Of a stretch of 64,000 bases of DNA, positions 31,993 to 39,687 are shown one piece after another. The DNA comes from Candidatus Omnitrophota bacterium. GTDB lineage: Bacteria > CAIJMQ01. The notes beneath the pieces were generated by a model. That model worked only from the letters and a program-made list of their open reading frames with translations, was not told the origin of the DNA and made no database searches. A program made the translations under genes and the position numbers. Positions within the stretch are counted from its first letter, which is position 1. Every line of letters begins with the position of its first letter. The DNA lies in contig JAHJCU010000008.1 in the NCBI GenBank assembly GCA_018812925.1, positions 100,970 through 164,969 of the forward strand, in the 5' to 3' direction.

Positions 31993-33448
31993 TAAGTTAT
32001 CCCCCCTTGATTCTGCTCATTGCATTCGCAAAATCAAAACAGGGGGGACGGCACCGAAAGTTTTCATTCAAACTTTCGGGTGCCAGATGAATAAATACGA
32101 CTCAGAGATTATGAAGTCGCTTCTCTTACAAGAAGGATATGAATTTACCGACAATTGGCAAAAGGCAGATGTAATACTGGTTAATACCTGTAGTGTAAGA
32201 CAACATGCGGAAGAAAGGGTATATGCGCATTTATGGAAATGGAGCAGATATAAGCAAGAATCAAAACCCAATTTGATAATCGGTATATGCGGATGTATGG
32301 CGCAGAAAGAAGGAATAAATATTCTAAACAAAATACCTCATTTAAATCTTGTATGCGGAACTTACAGTATTCCTAAAATTCATGAATTTGTAAGGGATTT
32401 ACTTAAAACCGGCGGCAGGCGCATTGAAACTTCAGAAGATTACACTGATTTCCCTGCGCCTATTTATGAGATAAGAGACAGCAAAATTTCTGCGTGGGTG
32501 GCAATTATGAGGGGATGTAATAACTATTGCGCCTATTGTGTCGTGCCGTATGTCAGAGGTAAAGAAATAAGCCGTCCTGTAGAAGAAATAGAAACGGAAA
32601 TCAAGGAACTTGCCCGCAAAGGCATAAAAGAAGTAACGCTTTTGGGGCAGAATGTTAACTCATACGCATCTCAGAAGACAGAAAACAGAAGACAGAGGAC
32701 AGAAAAAAATAAAAATGATTTTGCACACTTGCTGAAAAGAATAAATGACATAAAGGGGATTGAACGGATAAGATTCACAACTTCGCATCCGAAAGACATG
32801 TCTATCGTTACTATTGAAGCTATAAGAGATTTGCCAAAAGTTTGCGAGCATATTCATCTGGCATTACAGTCTGGTTCCGACAGGATTTTGAAACTGATGA
32901 ATAGAAAATATACAAGGAGCCAGTATAAAGAGCTTGTTGACAGAATCAGAGCGACTATTCCAGATGTAAGCATTACTACCGACATAATGGTTGGATTTCC
33001 TACCGAAACCAAAGATGACTTTATGGATACTTATAATCTTGTCAAAGAAATAGGATTTGATGCGTCTTATATATTCAAATATTCGACAAGACCCGGAACA
33101 AAAGCCGCCGATATGGAAGATGATATACCTGAAGAAATAAAAAAAGAACGACTCAACAAGCTTCTTTCTCTTCAAAAAAGAATAGTACAGAAGAAAAACG
33201 AAAAATTAATCGGTAAAGAAGTTGAAATCCTCGTTGAGGGAATTAATAAAAGAGGAAGTAAATTGTTAAGTGAAACCACGTGCATTTCCGAACCCGACGG
33301 AGTTCGGAAATGTTACGTGGGGAAGACTCGTAATTTCAAGTATGTCTCTTTCCAAAGCGATAAAAACTTAATCGGAAAACTGGTAAAAGTGAAGGTTGTA
33401 AAAGTAAGAGGTGGGTTGTTTGAGGGAATTTTAGTTGACAAAAGTTGA
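31976..33448 (+). CDS. miaB: tRNA-2-methylthio-N6-dimethylallyladenosine synthase MiaB
   Basis: MiaB is a radical-SAM methylthiotransferase acting on i6A37 of tRNAs. The 490-residue protein has the N-terminal cluster domain (FGCQMN, NTCSVR, GCMAQ), the radical-SAM motif CNNYCAYCVVP near residue 182, RIRFTTSHPKDMS and a C-terminal TRAM domain. Two odd stretches are encoded by repeats: residues 9-24 by a C6/G6-ended palindrome (32000-32048), and residues 233-245 (QKTENRRQRTEKN) by a 7-base-period array (32671-32706) in a loop after NVNSY. Core motifs are intact, so the enzyme is probably active. It overlaps the GIY-YIG gene. Confidence 0.95.
   Translation: MKKQNSKLSPLDSAHCIRKIKTGGTAPKVFIQTFGCQMNKYDSEIMKSLLLQEGYEFTDNWQKADVILVNTCSVRQHAEERVYAHLWKWSRYKQESKPNLIIGICGCMAQKEGINILNKIPHLNLVCGTYSIPKIHEFVRDLLKTGGRRIETSEDYTDFPAPIYEIRDSKISAWVAIMRGCNNYCAYCVVPYVRGKEISRPVEEIETEIKELARKGIKEVTLLGQNVNSYASQKTENRRQRTEKNKNDFAHLLKRINDIKGIERIRFTTSHPKDMSIVTIEAIRDLPKVCEHIHLALQSGSDRILKLMNRKYTRSQYKELVDRIRATIPDVSITTDIMVGFPTETKDDFMDTYNLVKEIGFDASYIFKYSTRPGTKAADMEDDIPEEIKKERLNKLLSLQKRIVQKKNEKLIGKEVEILVEGINKRGSKLLSETTCISEPDGVRKCYVGKTRNFKYVSFQSDKNLIGKLVKVKVVKVRGGLFEGILVDKS
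32000..32048 (+). repeat. Palindromic repeat in frame at the miaB N-terminus
   Basis: TCCCCCCT (32000-32007) is inverted as AGGGGGGA (32041-32048), with TTGATT/AATCAA inside the arms. It encodes about 16 residues that are not part of usual MiaB starts. Confidence 0.55.
32671..32706 (+). repeat. Heptamer repeat in frame inside miaB (class CAGAAGA)
   Basis: cagaaga, cagaaaa, cagaaga, cagagga, cagaaaa step by seven and are read as QKTENRRQRTEKN. The same heptamer class forms intergenic arrays at 34700-34797 and 53023-53094. Confidence 0.7.
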
Positions 33449-33460
33449 TAAAATCTGCTT

Positions 33461-34048
33461 CTAAAACTTATTAATAATTTTACAAATCTTTGGCCTTTTA
33501 GAAAACACACGGGAATTATTGGATGTAATATTTTTCAGAGAAAAAATTTGCTTCCACTTAAGCCCGTTACCACCACGAATAATCACATTTATCTCATCAC
33601 TATGACTCAACTCTTTACCATGGTAATAACCATCTTTTTTACCGAACCACCATCCATCAAAAACAAAATATTTATTTTCAGCATCTTTAACTACTACTGG
33701 AACTTTATATTTTCTTTTTAGAAAAAGATTTTGGTAGAAAGTCGCCGGAACTAATTCAGGAATAAATTCATTAATATTATCACGTTTTAAAGGATTAGGT
33801 TTTTCATCCCATTTAGCAAAAGTTGAATAATCTTTGGCTAATATTTCTATAGAACATATTCCTGGGTCAAAATAGCCCGTTAGTGTAAAACATAATTTAT
33901 ACAAATACCCAAAATTAACTTCTGTTTTTTCTGTCCCTTTAAACGATAATCTAACTTCTCTGGACCAATCAGATATCCTCACAAGAAAAAAACCAACAAG
34001 CCCACCTACCAATGCTCCTATAACTATATTTATCCAATTGATTGACAT
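33461..34048 (-). CDS. Hypothetical membrane-anchored protein
   Basis: The 195-residue protein has one N-terminal transmembrane helix (IVIGALVGGLVGFFLVRI) and a beta-rich domain with the aromatic segment NKYFVFDGWWFGKKDGYYHGKELSHSDEINVIIRGGNG. I recognise no family. It is convergent with miaB and follows the CC0125-type lipoprotein gene by three bases, so the two are probably co-transcribed. Localisation is the inner membrane with most of the chain on one side; orientation is uncertain. Confidence 0.65.
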   Translation of the reverse strand: MSINWINIVIGALVGGLVGFFLVRISDWSREVRLSFKGTEKTEVNFGYLYKLCFTLTGYFDPGICSIEILAKDYSTFAKWDEKPNPLKRDNINEFIPELVPATFYQNLFLKRKYKVPVVVKDAENKYFVFDGWWFGKKDGYYHGKELSHSDEINVIIRGGNGLKWKQIFSLKNITSNNSRVFSKRPKICKIINKF

Positions 34049-34051
34049 GAA

Positions 34052-34555
34052 TTATTTTAATTTATATTTTTCTGATAGATTTTGTTTAATCTGACTTGCA
34101 TCATAAACAATACCATCCACATCTGGTTTTTCTTTATAACACTTTATAGTAATTGTTGAGCGTGGTTTATGATAGATATATGTTTGCCCCCCTGAAACAT
34201 GTGTGGTCCCAGTATAACTTCCTGTAGTTCCATATGAAGATACATTTCCATAAGTATTTGTTTGAACTGGTGTTGTATAGGTAGAAGTTTTAACATAATC
34301 TTGATTTTCCAAAATTATAAAATATTTATAACCATTTTCTATTGCTATTTCGGAAGCCCTGAGCAAACTATAATTTCTAACCTTTTCAGAACTAATATAC
34401 GAATTTCCTCTAAATGAGACCTGATAAATATCATCTTGTAATTTCAGATCTTCATATCCACCAGTAAGACCAGAAGGCTTATAAACAGTAGCACATCCCA
34501 TGATAAATATTAACATGAAGGATAAAATCATGAATTTCACAAATCCTCCTTTCAT
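34052..34555 (-). CDS. CC0125/CC1285-type lipoprotein
   Basis: The protein has a lipoprotein signal ending IFIMGC, then the family pattern YKPSGLTGGYEDLKLQDDIYQVSFRGNSYISSEKVRNYSLLRASEIAIENGYKYFIIL, seen in small lipoproteins of proteobacteria and other diderms, followed by a Ser/Thr/Tyr/Gly-rich low-complexity segment. The function of the family is not known. I start it at the ATG at 34555 (167 residues), preceded by GGAAGGGGA; an earlier GTG at 34573 is possible. Confidence 0.8.
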   Translation of the reverse strand: MKGGFVKFMILSFMLIFIMGCATVYKPSGLTGGYEDLKLQDDIYQVSFRGNSYISSEKVRNYSLLRASEIAIENGYKYFIILENQDYVKTSTYTTPVQTNTYGNVSSYGTTGSYTGTTHVSGGQTYIYHKPRSTITIKCYKEKPDVDGIVYDASQIKQNLSEKYKLK

Positions 34556-34619
34556 CCTATTTTCCCCTTCCACTAAAATAGCTCAAAGCTGCCTCTGAAC
34601 CAGAACGAAATTCGGTTCA

Positions 34620-34694
34620 TGGCTGCCCAGCCTGGACTCGAACCAGGAAAACAAGATCCAGAATCTTGCGTGTTACCAATTACACCACCGGGCA
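34620..34694 (-). tRNA. tRNA-Gln (anticodon CTG)
   Basis: On the minus strand the acceptor stem TGCCCGG pairs with CTGGGCA, the anticodon stem CAAGA/TCTTG encloses TTCTGGA with anticodon CTG, and the T arm has GGTTCGAGTCC. The 3' CCA is encoded (34620-34622). A heptamer repeat begins a few bases upstream of its 5' end. Confidence 0.93.
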
Positions 34695-34699
34695 ATTAT

Positions 34700-34797
34700 T
34701 AAACAGAGGACAGAATACAGACAACAGAATACAGAAAAATTTAAAATCTTCTATTTTGCATATCTGACATCTGTCTTCTGACTTCTGTCGTCTGGTT
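34700..34797. repeat. Heptamer-period inverted pair (class CAGAAGA)
   Basis: Left arm cagagga, cagaata, cagacaa, cagaata, cagaaaa; right arm ctgacat, ctgtctt, ctgactt, ctgtcgt, ctggttt; the two are inverted copies around an AT-rich loop. It separates tRNA-Gln from the small gene next to the zeta-like kinase. Confidence 0.75.
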
Positions 34798-34805
34798 TAT
34801 AACTG

Positions 34806-34958
34806 TCATTTTACAGTATTGGGCGAAACATGAACGACTTTGCCGTCTTGCCATATAGCCAAAGGACGACCTGTTTTTTTGTGCCGTTTTACCACATCTC
34901 GGACAGCTTCTTTCATTGCGGCTTCTGCTTTATCCTGTATAGACATTCTTTTTTTCAT
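34806..34958 (-). CDS. Small protein partner of the zeta-like kinase
   Basis: A 50-residue frame starts three bases after the stop of the zeta-like gene: AEAAMKEAVRDVVKRHKKTGRPLAIWQDGKVVHV. Small proteins with this R-D-V-V-x-x-H-K-K-T-G-R-P-L-A-I-W-x-D-G-K-V-V-H pattern are frequently found beside zeta-type kinases, and an antitoxin role is often suspected but not established. The spacing indicates one operon with the kinase first. Confidence 0.7.
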   Translation of the reverse strand: MKKRMSIQDKAEAAMKEAVRDVVKRHKKTGRPLAIWQDGKVVHVSPNTVK

Positions 34959-34961
34959 ATA

Positions 34962-35537
34962 TTACCTCGTCATTTTTTGAATTATAGCAAATTGCTCCTC
35001 ATTTAATGTTTCCCTATGACTATTCCGTCTTTTTGCTATTAAAATTGGTTTTGTTTTAGAATTGTCAAAGAACATCCATAAATCGACTATCGGCTCATAT
35101 AAATTAAAAAAGTTGCTGATACTGCGACCGAAACGTCTTCGAACATCATTTGCTGGAACATTATGTCCACCCTCTAAAACTCTTTCCTTAATACGACCAA
35201 TGGCTAAGTTGGAATTAGGCACCCAAAGAAAAAAAAGATGCAAAGTATAACCTTTTTTCTTTAATTCGGAGAATAAGTTCACATATAACTTACCTGAAAG
35301 GGTTGTTTCAAAGGCAAAATCGACGCCGCTTTCGGCAAACTCTTCAATCTGCTGTAACACCAATTTCCCAGCTTTTATAGCGGCAATACGCGGCTCAAAT
35401 GGTGATAATCCTTGAGCAATAAGGTCGGCATTAACAAAGTTTGGACATTTTACATAGTCAGGCAAAAACTTCGTTGCAAATGTAGTTTTACCCGAGCCAT
35501 TAGGACCAGCAATTATATAAACATTCTTGTTTTTCAT
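34962..35537 (-). CDS. Zeta-toxin-like P-loop kinase
   Basis: The protein has a Walker A motif GPNGSGKTTFATKFL at the very start, NADLIAQGLSPF, FETTLSG (the substrate-loop Asp/Glu-Thr-Thr region) and a late R-I-K-E-R-V-L-E-G-G-H-N-V-P basic region. Zeta kinases phosphorylate UDP-N-acetylamino sugars and poison cell-wall synthesis, but many chromosomal members have unknown substrates. About 191 residues, shorter than epsilon/zeta toxins. Start taken at the ATG at 35537; an ATG nine bases earlier is possible. The gene after it encodes a small putative partner. Confidence 0.8.
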   Translation of the reverse strand: MKNKNVYIIAGPNGSGKTTFATKFLPDYVKCPNFVNADLIAQGLSPFEPRIAAIKAGKLVLQQIEEFAESGVDFAFETTLSGKLYVNLFSELKKKGYTLHLFFLWVPNSNLAIGRIKERVLEGGHNVPANDVRRRFGRSISNFFNLYEPIVDLWMFFDNSKTKPILIAKRRNSHRETLNEEQFAIIQKMTR

Positions 35538-35601
35538 AAAACACATTTATTCAATCAATTTATGCAAAGATTATAACAATCCCCTATTCAGTAATCAATT
35601 T

Positions 35602-35630
35602 TTGCAATCACTGATAAGTTCTGATAAAAT
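35602..35630 (+). promoter_or_regulatory. Promoter of asd (leaderless type)
   Basis: -35 TTGCAA (35602-35607), 17-base spacer, -10 TAAAAT (35625-35630) with a TGA just ahead. Only eight bases lie between the -10 and the ATG at 35639, so the transcript should start at the start codon. Confidence 0.6.
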
Positions 35631-35638
35631 TCGGCGCT

Positions 35639-36673
35639 ATGATTAGAAAAGAAAAATACAATGTGGCTGTCGTAGGCGCAACCGGTGTGGTTGGCATTGA
35701 GATGGCTAAAGTGCTTGAGCAAAGGAATTTTCCTGTGGATAAATTCCTTCCTCTTGCTTCTGAACGTTCCGAAGGAAAAGCTGTATCTTTCAGGAATGAA
35801 GAAATACCGGTCAGTGTTCTTGATGAAAATTCTTTTGAAGGGGTTGATATTGCCCTGTTTTCGGCAGGCGCAACTATAAGCAAGAAATTTGCTCCGATAG
35901 CCGCTAAAGCCGGTGCAGTCGTCATAGACAATTCAAGCGCATGGAGAATGGACACTGAAGTGCCATTGGTAGTTCCTGAAGTAAATCCTGAAGAAGCGGC
36001 AAATCATAAAGGAATAATAGCTAATCCTAATTGCTCTACCATCCAAATGGTTGTTGCTTTAAAACCCATTCACGATGCGGCTAAAATAAAAAGAGTTGTA
36101 GTTAGCACTTACCAATCCGTCTCGGGATGGGGAAAAGAAGCTGTTGAACAGTTGATTGAAGAGACAAAAGATATAGCATCAAGAGATTGCAAGAATTATA
36201 ATAATACTAAAGATATCAAGAAAGTTTTACCTGCTCAAATAGCGTTTAACGTTATTCCGCATATAGATGTATTTGAAAACAACGATTACACCAAAGAAGA
36301 GCTCAAATGCGTTAACGAGACCAGGAAAATTATGAAAGAGCCCGAACTTCCTATTACCGCAACTTGTGTGAGAGTTCCCGTATTTAGATGCCATTCGGAG
36401 GCGGTAAACATCCAAACCGAGAATAAACTATCTGTGCAGGAAGTAAAAGAGCTTTTAAGTAATGCTCCAGGAGTTAAAGTTGTAGACAACCCTTCATCGG
36501 GAGTTTATCCATTGGCACTTGATGCAGACGGTAAAGATGAGGTCTTTGTGGGCAGAATTCGAGAAGACAAGTCAATTGAGAACGGCTTGAACTTGTGGAT
36601 TGTCTCGGATAATCTGCGCAAAGGCGCGGCATTGAATGCCGTTCAGATAGCGGAATTGTTAATAAAAAGATAA
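35639..36673 (+). CDS. asd: Aspartate-semialdehyde dehydrogenase
   Basis: Asd reduces aspartyl phosphate to the semialdehyde, the branch point to lysine/diaminopimelate, threonine and methionine. The 344-residue protein has the NADP loop VVGATGVVGIEMAKVLEQR, the phosphate-site FSAGATISK, the catalytic Cys132 in NPNCSTIQMV, TYQSVSGWGKEAVEQL and the later RVPVFRCHSEAVNI. It is full length and belongs to the monofunctional bacterial group. No ribosome site is present and the promoter is only eight bases from the ATG. Confidence 0.96.
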   Translation: MIRKEKYNVAVVGATGVVGIEMAKVLEQRNFPVDKFLPLASERSEGKAVSFRNEEIPVSVLDENSFEGVDIALFSAGATISKKFAPIAAKAGAVVIDNSSAWRMDTEVPLVVPEVNPEEAANHKGIIANPNCSTIQMVVALKPIHDAAKIKRVVVSTYQSVSGWGKEAVEQLIEETKDIASRDCKNYNNTKDIKKVLPAQIAFNVIPHIDVFENNDYTKEELKCVNETRKIMKEPELPITATCVRVPVFRCHSEAVNIQTENKLSVQEVKELLSNAPGVKVVDNPSSGVYPLALDADGKDEVFVGRIREDKSIENGLNLWIVSDNLRKGAALNAVQIAELLIKR

Positions 36674-36674
36674 C

Positions 36675-36805
36675 TTGGAAATATATAGAAATACAATGGA
36701 GATACATGGAAACACTTAGTAGACAGGCAATATATATCAACATATTTCCATGTATTTCGACTTATATCAAAGTGTTATTTCTGTGTATTTCCGTTCATTT
36801 CTAAA
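36675..36805. repeat. Inverted degenerate repeat with 10-base period
   Basis: The left arm repeats tggaaatata/tagaaataca/atggagatac/atggaaacac in steps of about ten bases. The right arm (catatttccatgtatttcg, then ttctgtgtatttccgttc) is inverted. It lies between asd and tRNA-Glu and resembles the 7-base arrays in architecture but not in period. Confidence 0.6.
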
Positions 36806-36808
36806 ATT

Positions 36809-36884
36809 GGCGCTATCGTCTAGCGGCCTAGGACAGATGGTTCTCAGCCATCAGACCGGGGTTCGACTCCCCGTAGCGCCACCA
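36809..36884 (+). tRNA. tRNA-Glu (anticodon CTC)
   Basis: The acceptor stem GGCGCTA/TAGCGCC is perfect, the anticodon stem GATGG/CCATC encloses TTCTCAG with anticodon CTC, the T arm is GGGGTTCGACTCCCC and CCA is encoded at 36882-36884. A protein gene starts five bases after it. Confidence 0.95.
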
Positions 36885-36889
36885 GAACA

Positions 36890-37582
36890 ATGCATTTAAG
36901 TAAAATTTTTGGGTTAGCCCTGATTCTTTCTGTCGGTTGGCATCTTTTCTGGGGATTGTTATTTGATTTATCATTAGATGAAAAACAATTAGATTCCGGC
37001 AAACAGATTGTTCCAGTATATTATATCGGCAAGAGTTCGATTCTAAAAAATAAAACAATACGCGGAATTGGAACTGCCAGCTCCGTTTTTCCTTCGCCCA
37101 ATCTACCCGAAATAGATATTATTCGTCCACCCCTTCCTTCAAGAAAATTGCCGCAAACAGAAGAAGACATGTTAGCTCAAAGAACAAAAGAAATAACAGA
37201 ATATAAAACGGAAATTCCTTTCAAGGAAGACCTTGAACCAATCATAGATAGAAAATTTCTTCCTGATTGGGTTCTTCCCGAAGAATCTTTAAAAGAGAAA
37301 AAACAGCCAATCAAGTGGAAAACGGAAAAAAGAGAAGTTATACAAAGTTATTATCCGCCAATGCCCCAATGGGCGCAGGAAGCAGGCATAATATCTAATG
37401 TAACACTTCAGTTTTCCGTTTCAGCAAAAGGCGAAGTAAAAGAAATTCAAACGGAAAAATCATCCGGCGAAGCAAAGTTGGACCTTTTAGCAATAAACTA
37501 TCTAAGAAGATGGCAATTTTTACCATCCGATAAAAATGAAGAATCTAAAGGATTGATAACTATAGATTTTGGGAGGGAATAA
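36890..37582 (+). CDS. TonB-like energy-transducing protein
   Basis: The 230-residue protein has an N-terminal transmembrane helix (IFGLALILSVGWHLFWGLLF), a Pro/Glu-rich periplasmic region and a C-terminal TonB domain (YYPPMPQWAQEAGIISNVTLQFSVSAKGEVKEIQTEKSSGEAKLDLLAINYLRRWQF). TonB proteins couple the proton gradient to outer-membrane receptors; without exbBD next to it the role is inferred. The start lies five bases after tRNA-Glu, with no ribosome site, so its mRNA would be almost leaderless after tRNA 3' processing. The PfkB kinase gene overlaps its stop by one base. Confidence 0.82.
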   Translation: MHLSKIFGLALILSVGWHLFWGLLFDLSLDEKQLDSGKQIVPVYYIGKSSILKNKTIRGIGTASSVFPSPNLPEIDIIRPPLPSRKLPQTEEDMLAQRTKEITEYKTEIPFKEDLEPIIDRKFLPDWVLPEESLKEKKQPIKWKTEKREVIQSYYPPMPQWAQEAGIISNVTLQFSVSAKGEVKEIQTEKSSGEAKLDLLAINYLRRWQFLPSDKNEESKGLITIDFGRE

Positions 37583-38490
37583 TGAACAACAAAATATTGA
37601 TTTTCGGCTCTTTAGCGCTGGACAGCGTGGAAACGCCCTTCGGCAAAAGAAAAAATATTCTCGGCGGTTCGGCGACACATGCCGCTTTATCAGCAAGCTA
37701 CTTTGCAACTCCAATAATAGTTTCCGTAATAGGAGAAGATTTTCCGGATGAACATACGGCCTTCCTGAAGAAAAATAAGATTAATATAAAAAATGTGGAG
37801 ATTAAAAAGGGAAAGACTTTTGCATGGGAAGCAAAATATGGGGATAATCCTAATGAATGCGAGGTTCTGGCAACCTATGTGAATGTGCTTCAAGGTTATT
37901 CACCATCTCTTTTGCCGGAGCATCAGGATATCAAATATGTGTTTTTGGCTAATAATTCTCCTTCTTCTCAAATAGACCTTCTTAACCAACTTAAAGCTAC
38001 CGAACTTATCGTTTGGGACACCATGACCTTTTGGATAGACAAGTATAATGACCAGATACTTAAAATCCTTCCAAGAGTGGATATTGCTCTTTTTAATGAC
38101 TTGGAAGCAAGACATTTCTCAAGAGAAACCAACCTTATGAAAGCAGGCAAAAAAATTCTGTCTAAAGGAGTTAAAAAAGGAGTCATAATTAAGAAAGGTG
38201 AGCACGGGGCTGTTTTGTTTACACGCTCTTTTACAATGCATTTGCCCGCATATCCGTTGGAAGAAGTAAAAGATCCTACAGGAGCAGGAGACAGCTTCGC
38301 AGGAGGCTTGATTGGCTTCCTGGCTAAAACCGGCGAAGTGAACGATAAGAGTTTGAAGAAGGCTATGGCGTATGGTACAATCACGGCGTCTCTAACCGTT
38401 GAAGAATTTGGCGCAGACAGGTTTAAAAAATTAAAAAAAGAGGATATACAAAAAAGATTTCTTGAACTTAAAAAATTAACGGGATTTTAA
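37582..38490 (+). CDS. PfkB-family sugar/nucleoside kinase
   Basis: The 302-residue protein is a ribokinase-type kinase: the N-terminal IFGSLALDSVETPFG and GGSATHAALSASYF, and the catalytic C-terminal DPTGAGDSFAGGLIGFLA near residue 233 with the conserved Asp base and anion hole. A short insertion loop (NNSPSSQIDLL) is in the usual place. The substrate is unknown; similar genes are sometimes annotated as PfkB family adenosine or sugar kinases. A strong ribosome site (GGAGGGA) overlaps the tonB end, and the stop of tonB overlaps its ATG. Confidence 0.9.
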   Translation: MNNKILIFGSLALDSVETPFGKRKNILGGSATHAALSASYFATPIIVSVIGEDFPDEHTAFLKKNKINIKNVEIKKGKTFAWEAKYGDNPNECEVLATYVNVLQGYSPSLLPEHQDIKYVFLANNSPSSQIDLLNQLKATELIVWDTMTFWIDKYNDQILKILPRVDIALFNDLEARHFSRETNLMKAGKKILSKGVKKGVIIKKGEHGAVLFTRSFTMHLPAYPLEEVKDPTGAGDSFAGGLIGFLAKTGEVNDKSLKKAMAYGTITASLTVEEFGADRFKKLKKEDIQKRFLELKKLTGF

Positions 38491-38562
38491 GCAACGATTT
38501 TGAAATTTCTCACCTGCAAACAAATAAATATACTCCCAAAGACAATAAAATATGGATTTAGT

Positions 38563-38634
38563 GCGGGTGTAGTTCAATGGTAGAGCGCAAGCTTCCCAAG
38601 CTTGATGTTGGGGGTTCGAATCCCCTCGCCCGCT
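38563..38634 (+). tRNA. tRNA-Gly (anticodon CCC)
   Basis: The acceptor stem GCGGGTG/CGCCCGC, the anticodon stem CAAGC/GCTTG around TTCCCAA (anticodon CCC) and the T arm GGGGGTTCGAATCCCCT are clear. The 3' CCA is not encoded (CCT follows the discriminator), unlike the other tRNAs in the window. Confidence 0.93.
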
Positions 38635-38706
38635 CCTAAAATGAGAAAAGCATTATGTGTTTTAACTATCATATTTCTTTCGTGAGGAAAATAGAGATAT
38701 AAAAAA

Positions 38707-39687
38707 ATGAAAAAAATAATTTTTCTAACGTTATTCATCGGCATTTGCTGTATGTTTTTTGTCGGTAAAATTTTTGCTTATTGGGAATGGACGCCAGAGA
38801 CCAATAAATGGACAAACCCAAAATATTACGTTGCCGAGACTTCTTTAGAACAATGGACATTAGCAATGGATGTTTACAAAACAGGCGACTATGAAAGCGC
38901 ATTAAGAGAATTTCAGAAAATACTGGAAAACTTCCCTACGAGTCAAGAAGCATCTGAATCACAATTCATGCTTGGGGACTGTCAGGAAAAACTAGGGCTT
39001 CCGTATGAAGCCTGCCAAAGTTACCAAAAAGTAATTGATAAATTTCCTTCTACGAACAAACTAAAAGAAATTATAGAAAGACAGAAAAAAATTGCCGATT
39101 ACTTTTACAACAAAAAATCAGAGAATATGTCTATAACAGAAAAAGCCAAAGGAATTTTTGCTATCAGCAATTGGGAAAAAGCCGCAAATATTTACCAAAT
39201 GGCTATTAAAAATTATCCTTATTATGAAAAAGTCGATGAAATGCAGTTTAGAATAGCCGACTGTTATATGAAACTTGGCAAATACGAAACAGCCAGAGCT
39301 GAATTTGGAAAACTTTCCATACAATATCCCGATTCTGCATGGATTGAAGAAGCCGAATATCTAAAAGCCATATGTTGGTTAAAAGAATCTATAAAATTTC
39401 CCAACAGTGAACAAATTTTTGAAAATGCAATAAAAAATCTTGAAGAGTTTATCAACAGATATCCTGAAAGCGAATTTGCCAATGCCACAAAAGCCGAACT
39501 AAAAAAGCTAAACGACCGAAAAATCGAAAGAATTTATGAGATTGCGAGGTTTTATGAAAAAAACGAAGAGCCAAGCGCGGCAAAAATATATTATCTGCAA
39601 ATTATAGAAAAATCCCCCGATTCAACCTGGGCAAAATATTCCAAGTCCCGTCTAGACAATATTCTCAAGAATGAAAACAAAAATTAG
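38707..39687 (+). CDS. BamD/YbgF-like TPR envelope protein
   Basis: The 326-residue protein has a signal peptide (residues 1-24, ending KIFA) and five or more tetratricopeptide repeats with the outer-membrane-assembly pattern GDYESALREFQKILENFPTSQEASESQFMLGDCQEKLG and later KAANIYQMAIKNYPYYEKVDEMQFRIADCYMKLG. BamD-type proteins help insert outer-membrane beta-barrels, but there is no lipobox cysteine, so a periplasmic TPR scaffold is equally likely. The stop overlaps lptE by 17 bases, so the two envelope-assembly genes are coupled. Confidence 0.8.
   Translation: MKKIIFLTLFIGICCMFFVGKIFAYWEWTPETNKWTNPKYYVAETSLEQWTLAMDVYKTGDYESALREFQKILENFPTSQEASESQFMLGDCQEKLGLPYEACQSYQKVIDKFPSTNKLKEIIERQKKIADYFYNKKSENMSITEKAKGIFAISNWEKAANIYQMAIKNYPYYEKVDEMQFRIADCYMKLGKYETARAEFGKLSIQYPDSAWIEEAEYLKAICWLKESIKFPNSEQIFENAIKNLEEFINRYPESEFANATKAELKKLNDRKIERIYEIARFYEKNEEPSAAKIYYLQIIEKSPDSTWAKYSKSRLDNILKNENKN

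Noticed and set aside
32051-32083. A 13-bp inverted repeat (GCACCGAAAGTTT/AAACTTTCGGGTGC) at the miaB cluster motif, first suspected as another insertion
   Set aside because: It encodes the conserved KVFIQTFGCQ of MiaB, so it cannot be a recent insertion. The symmetry may be chance or a local RNA hairpin.
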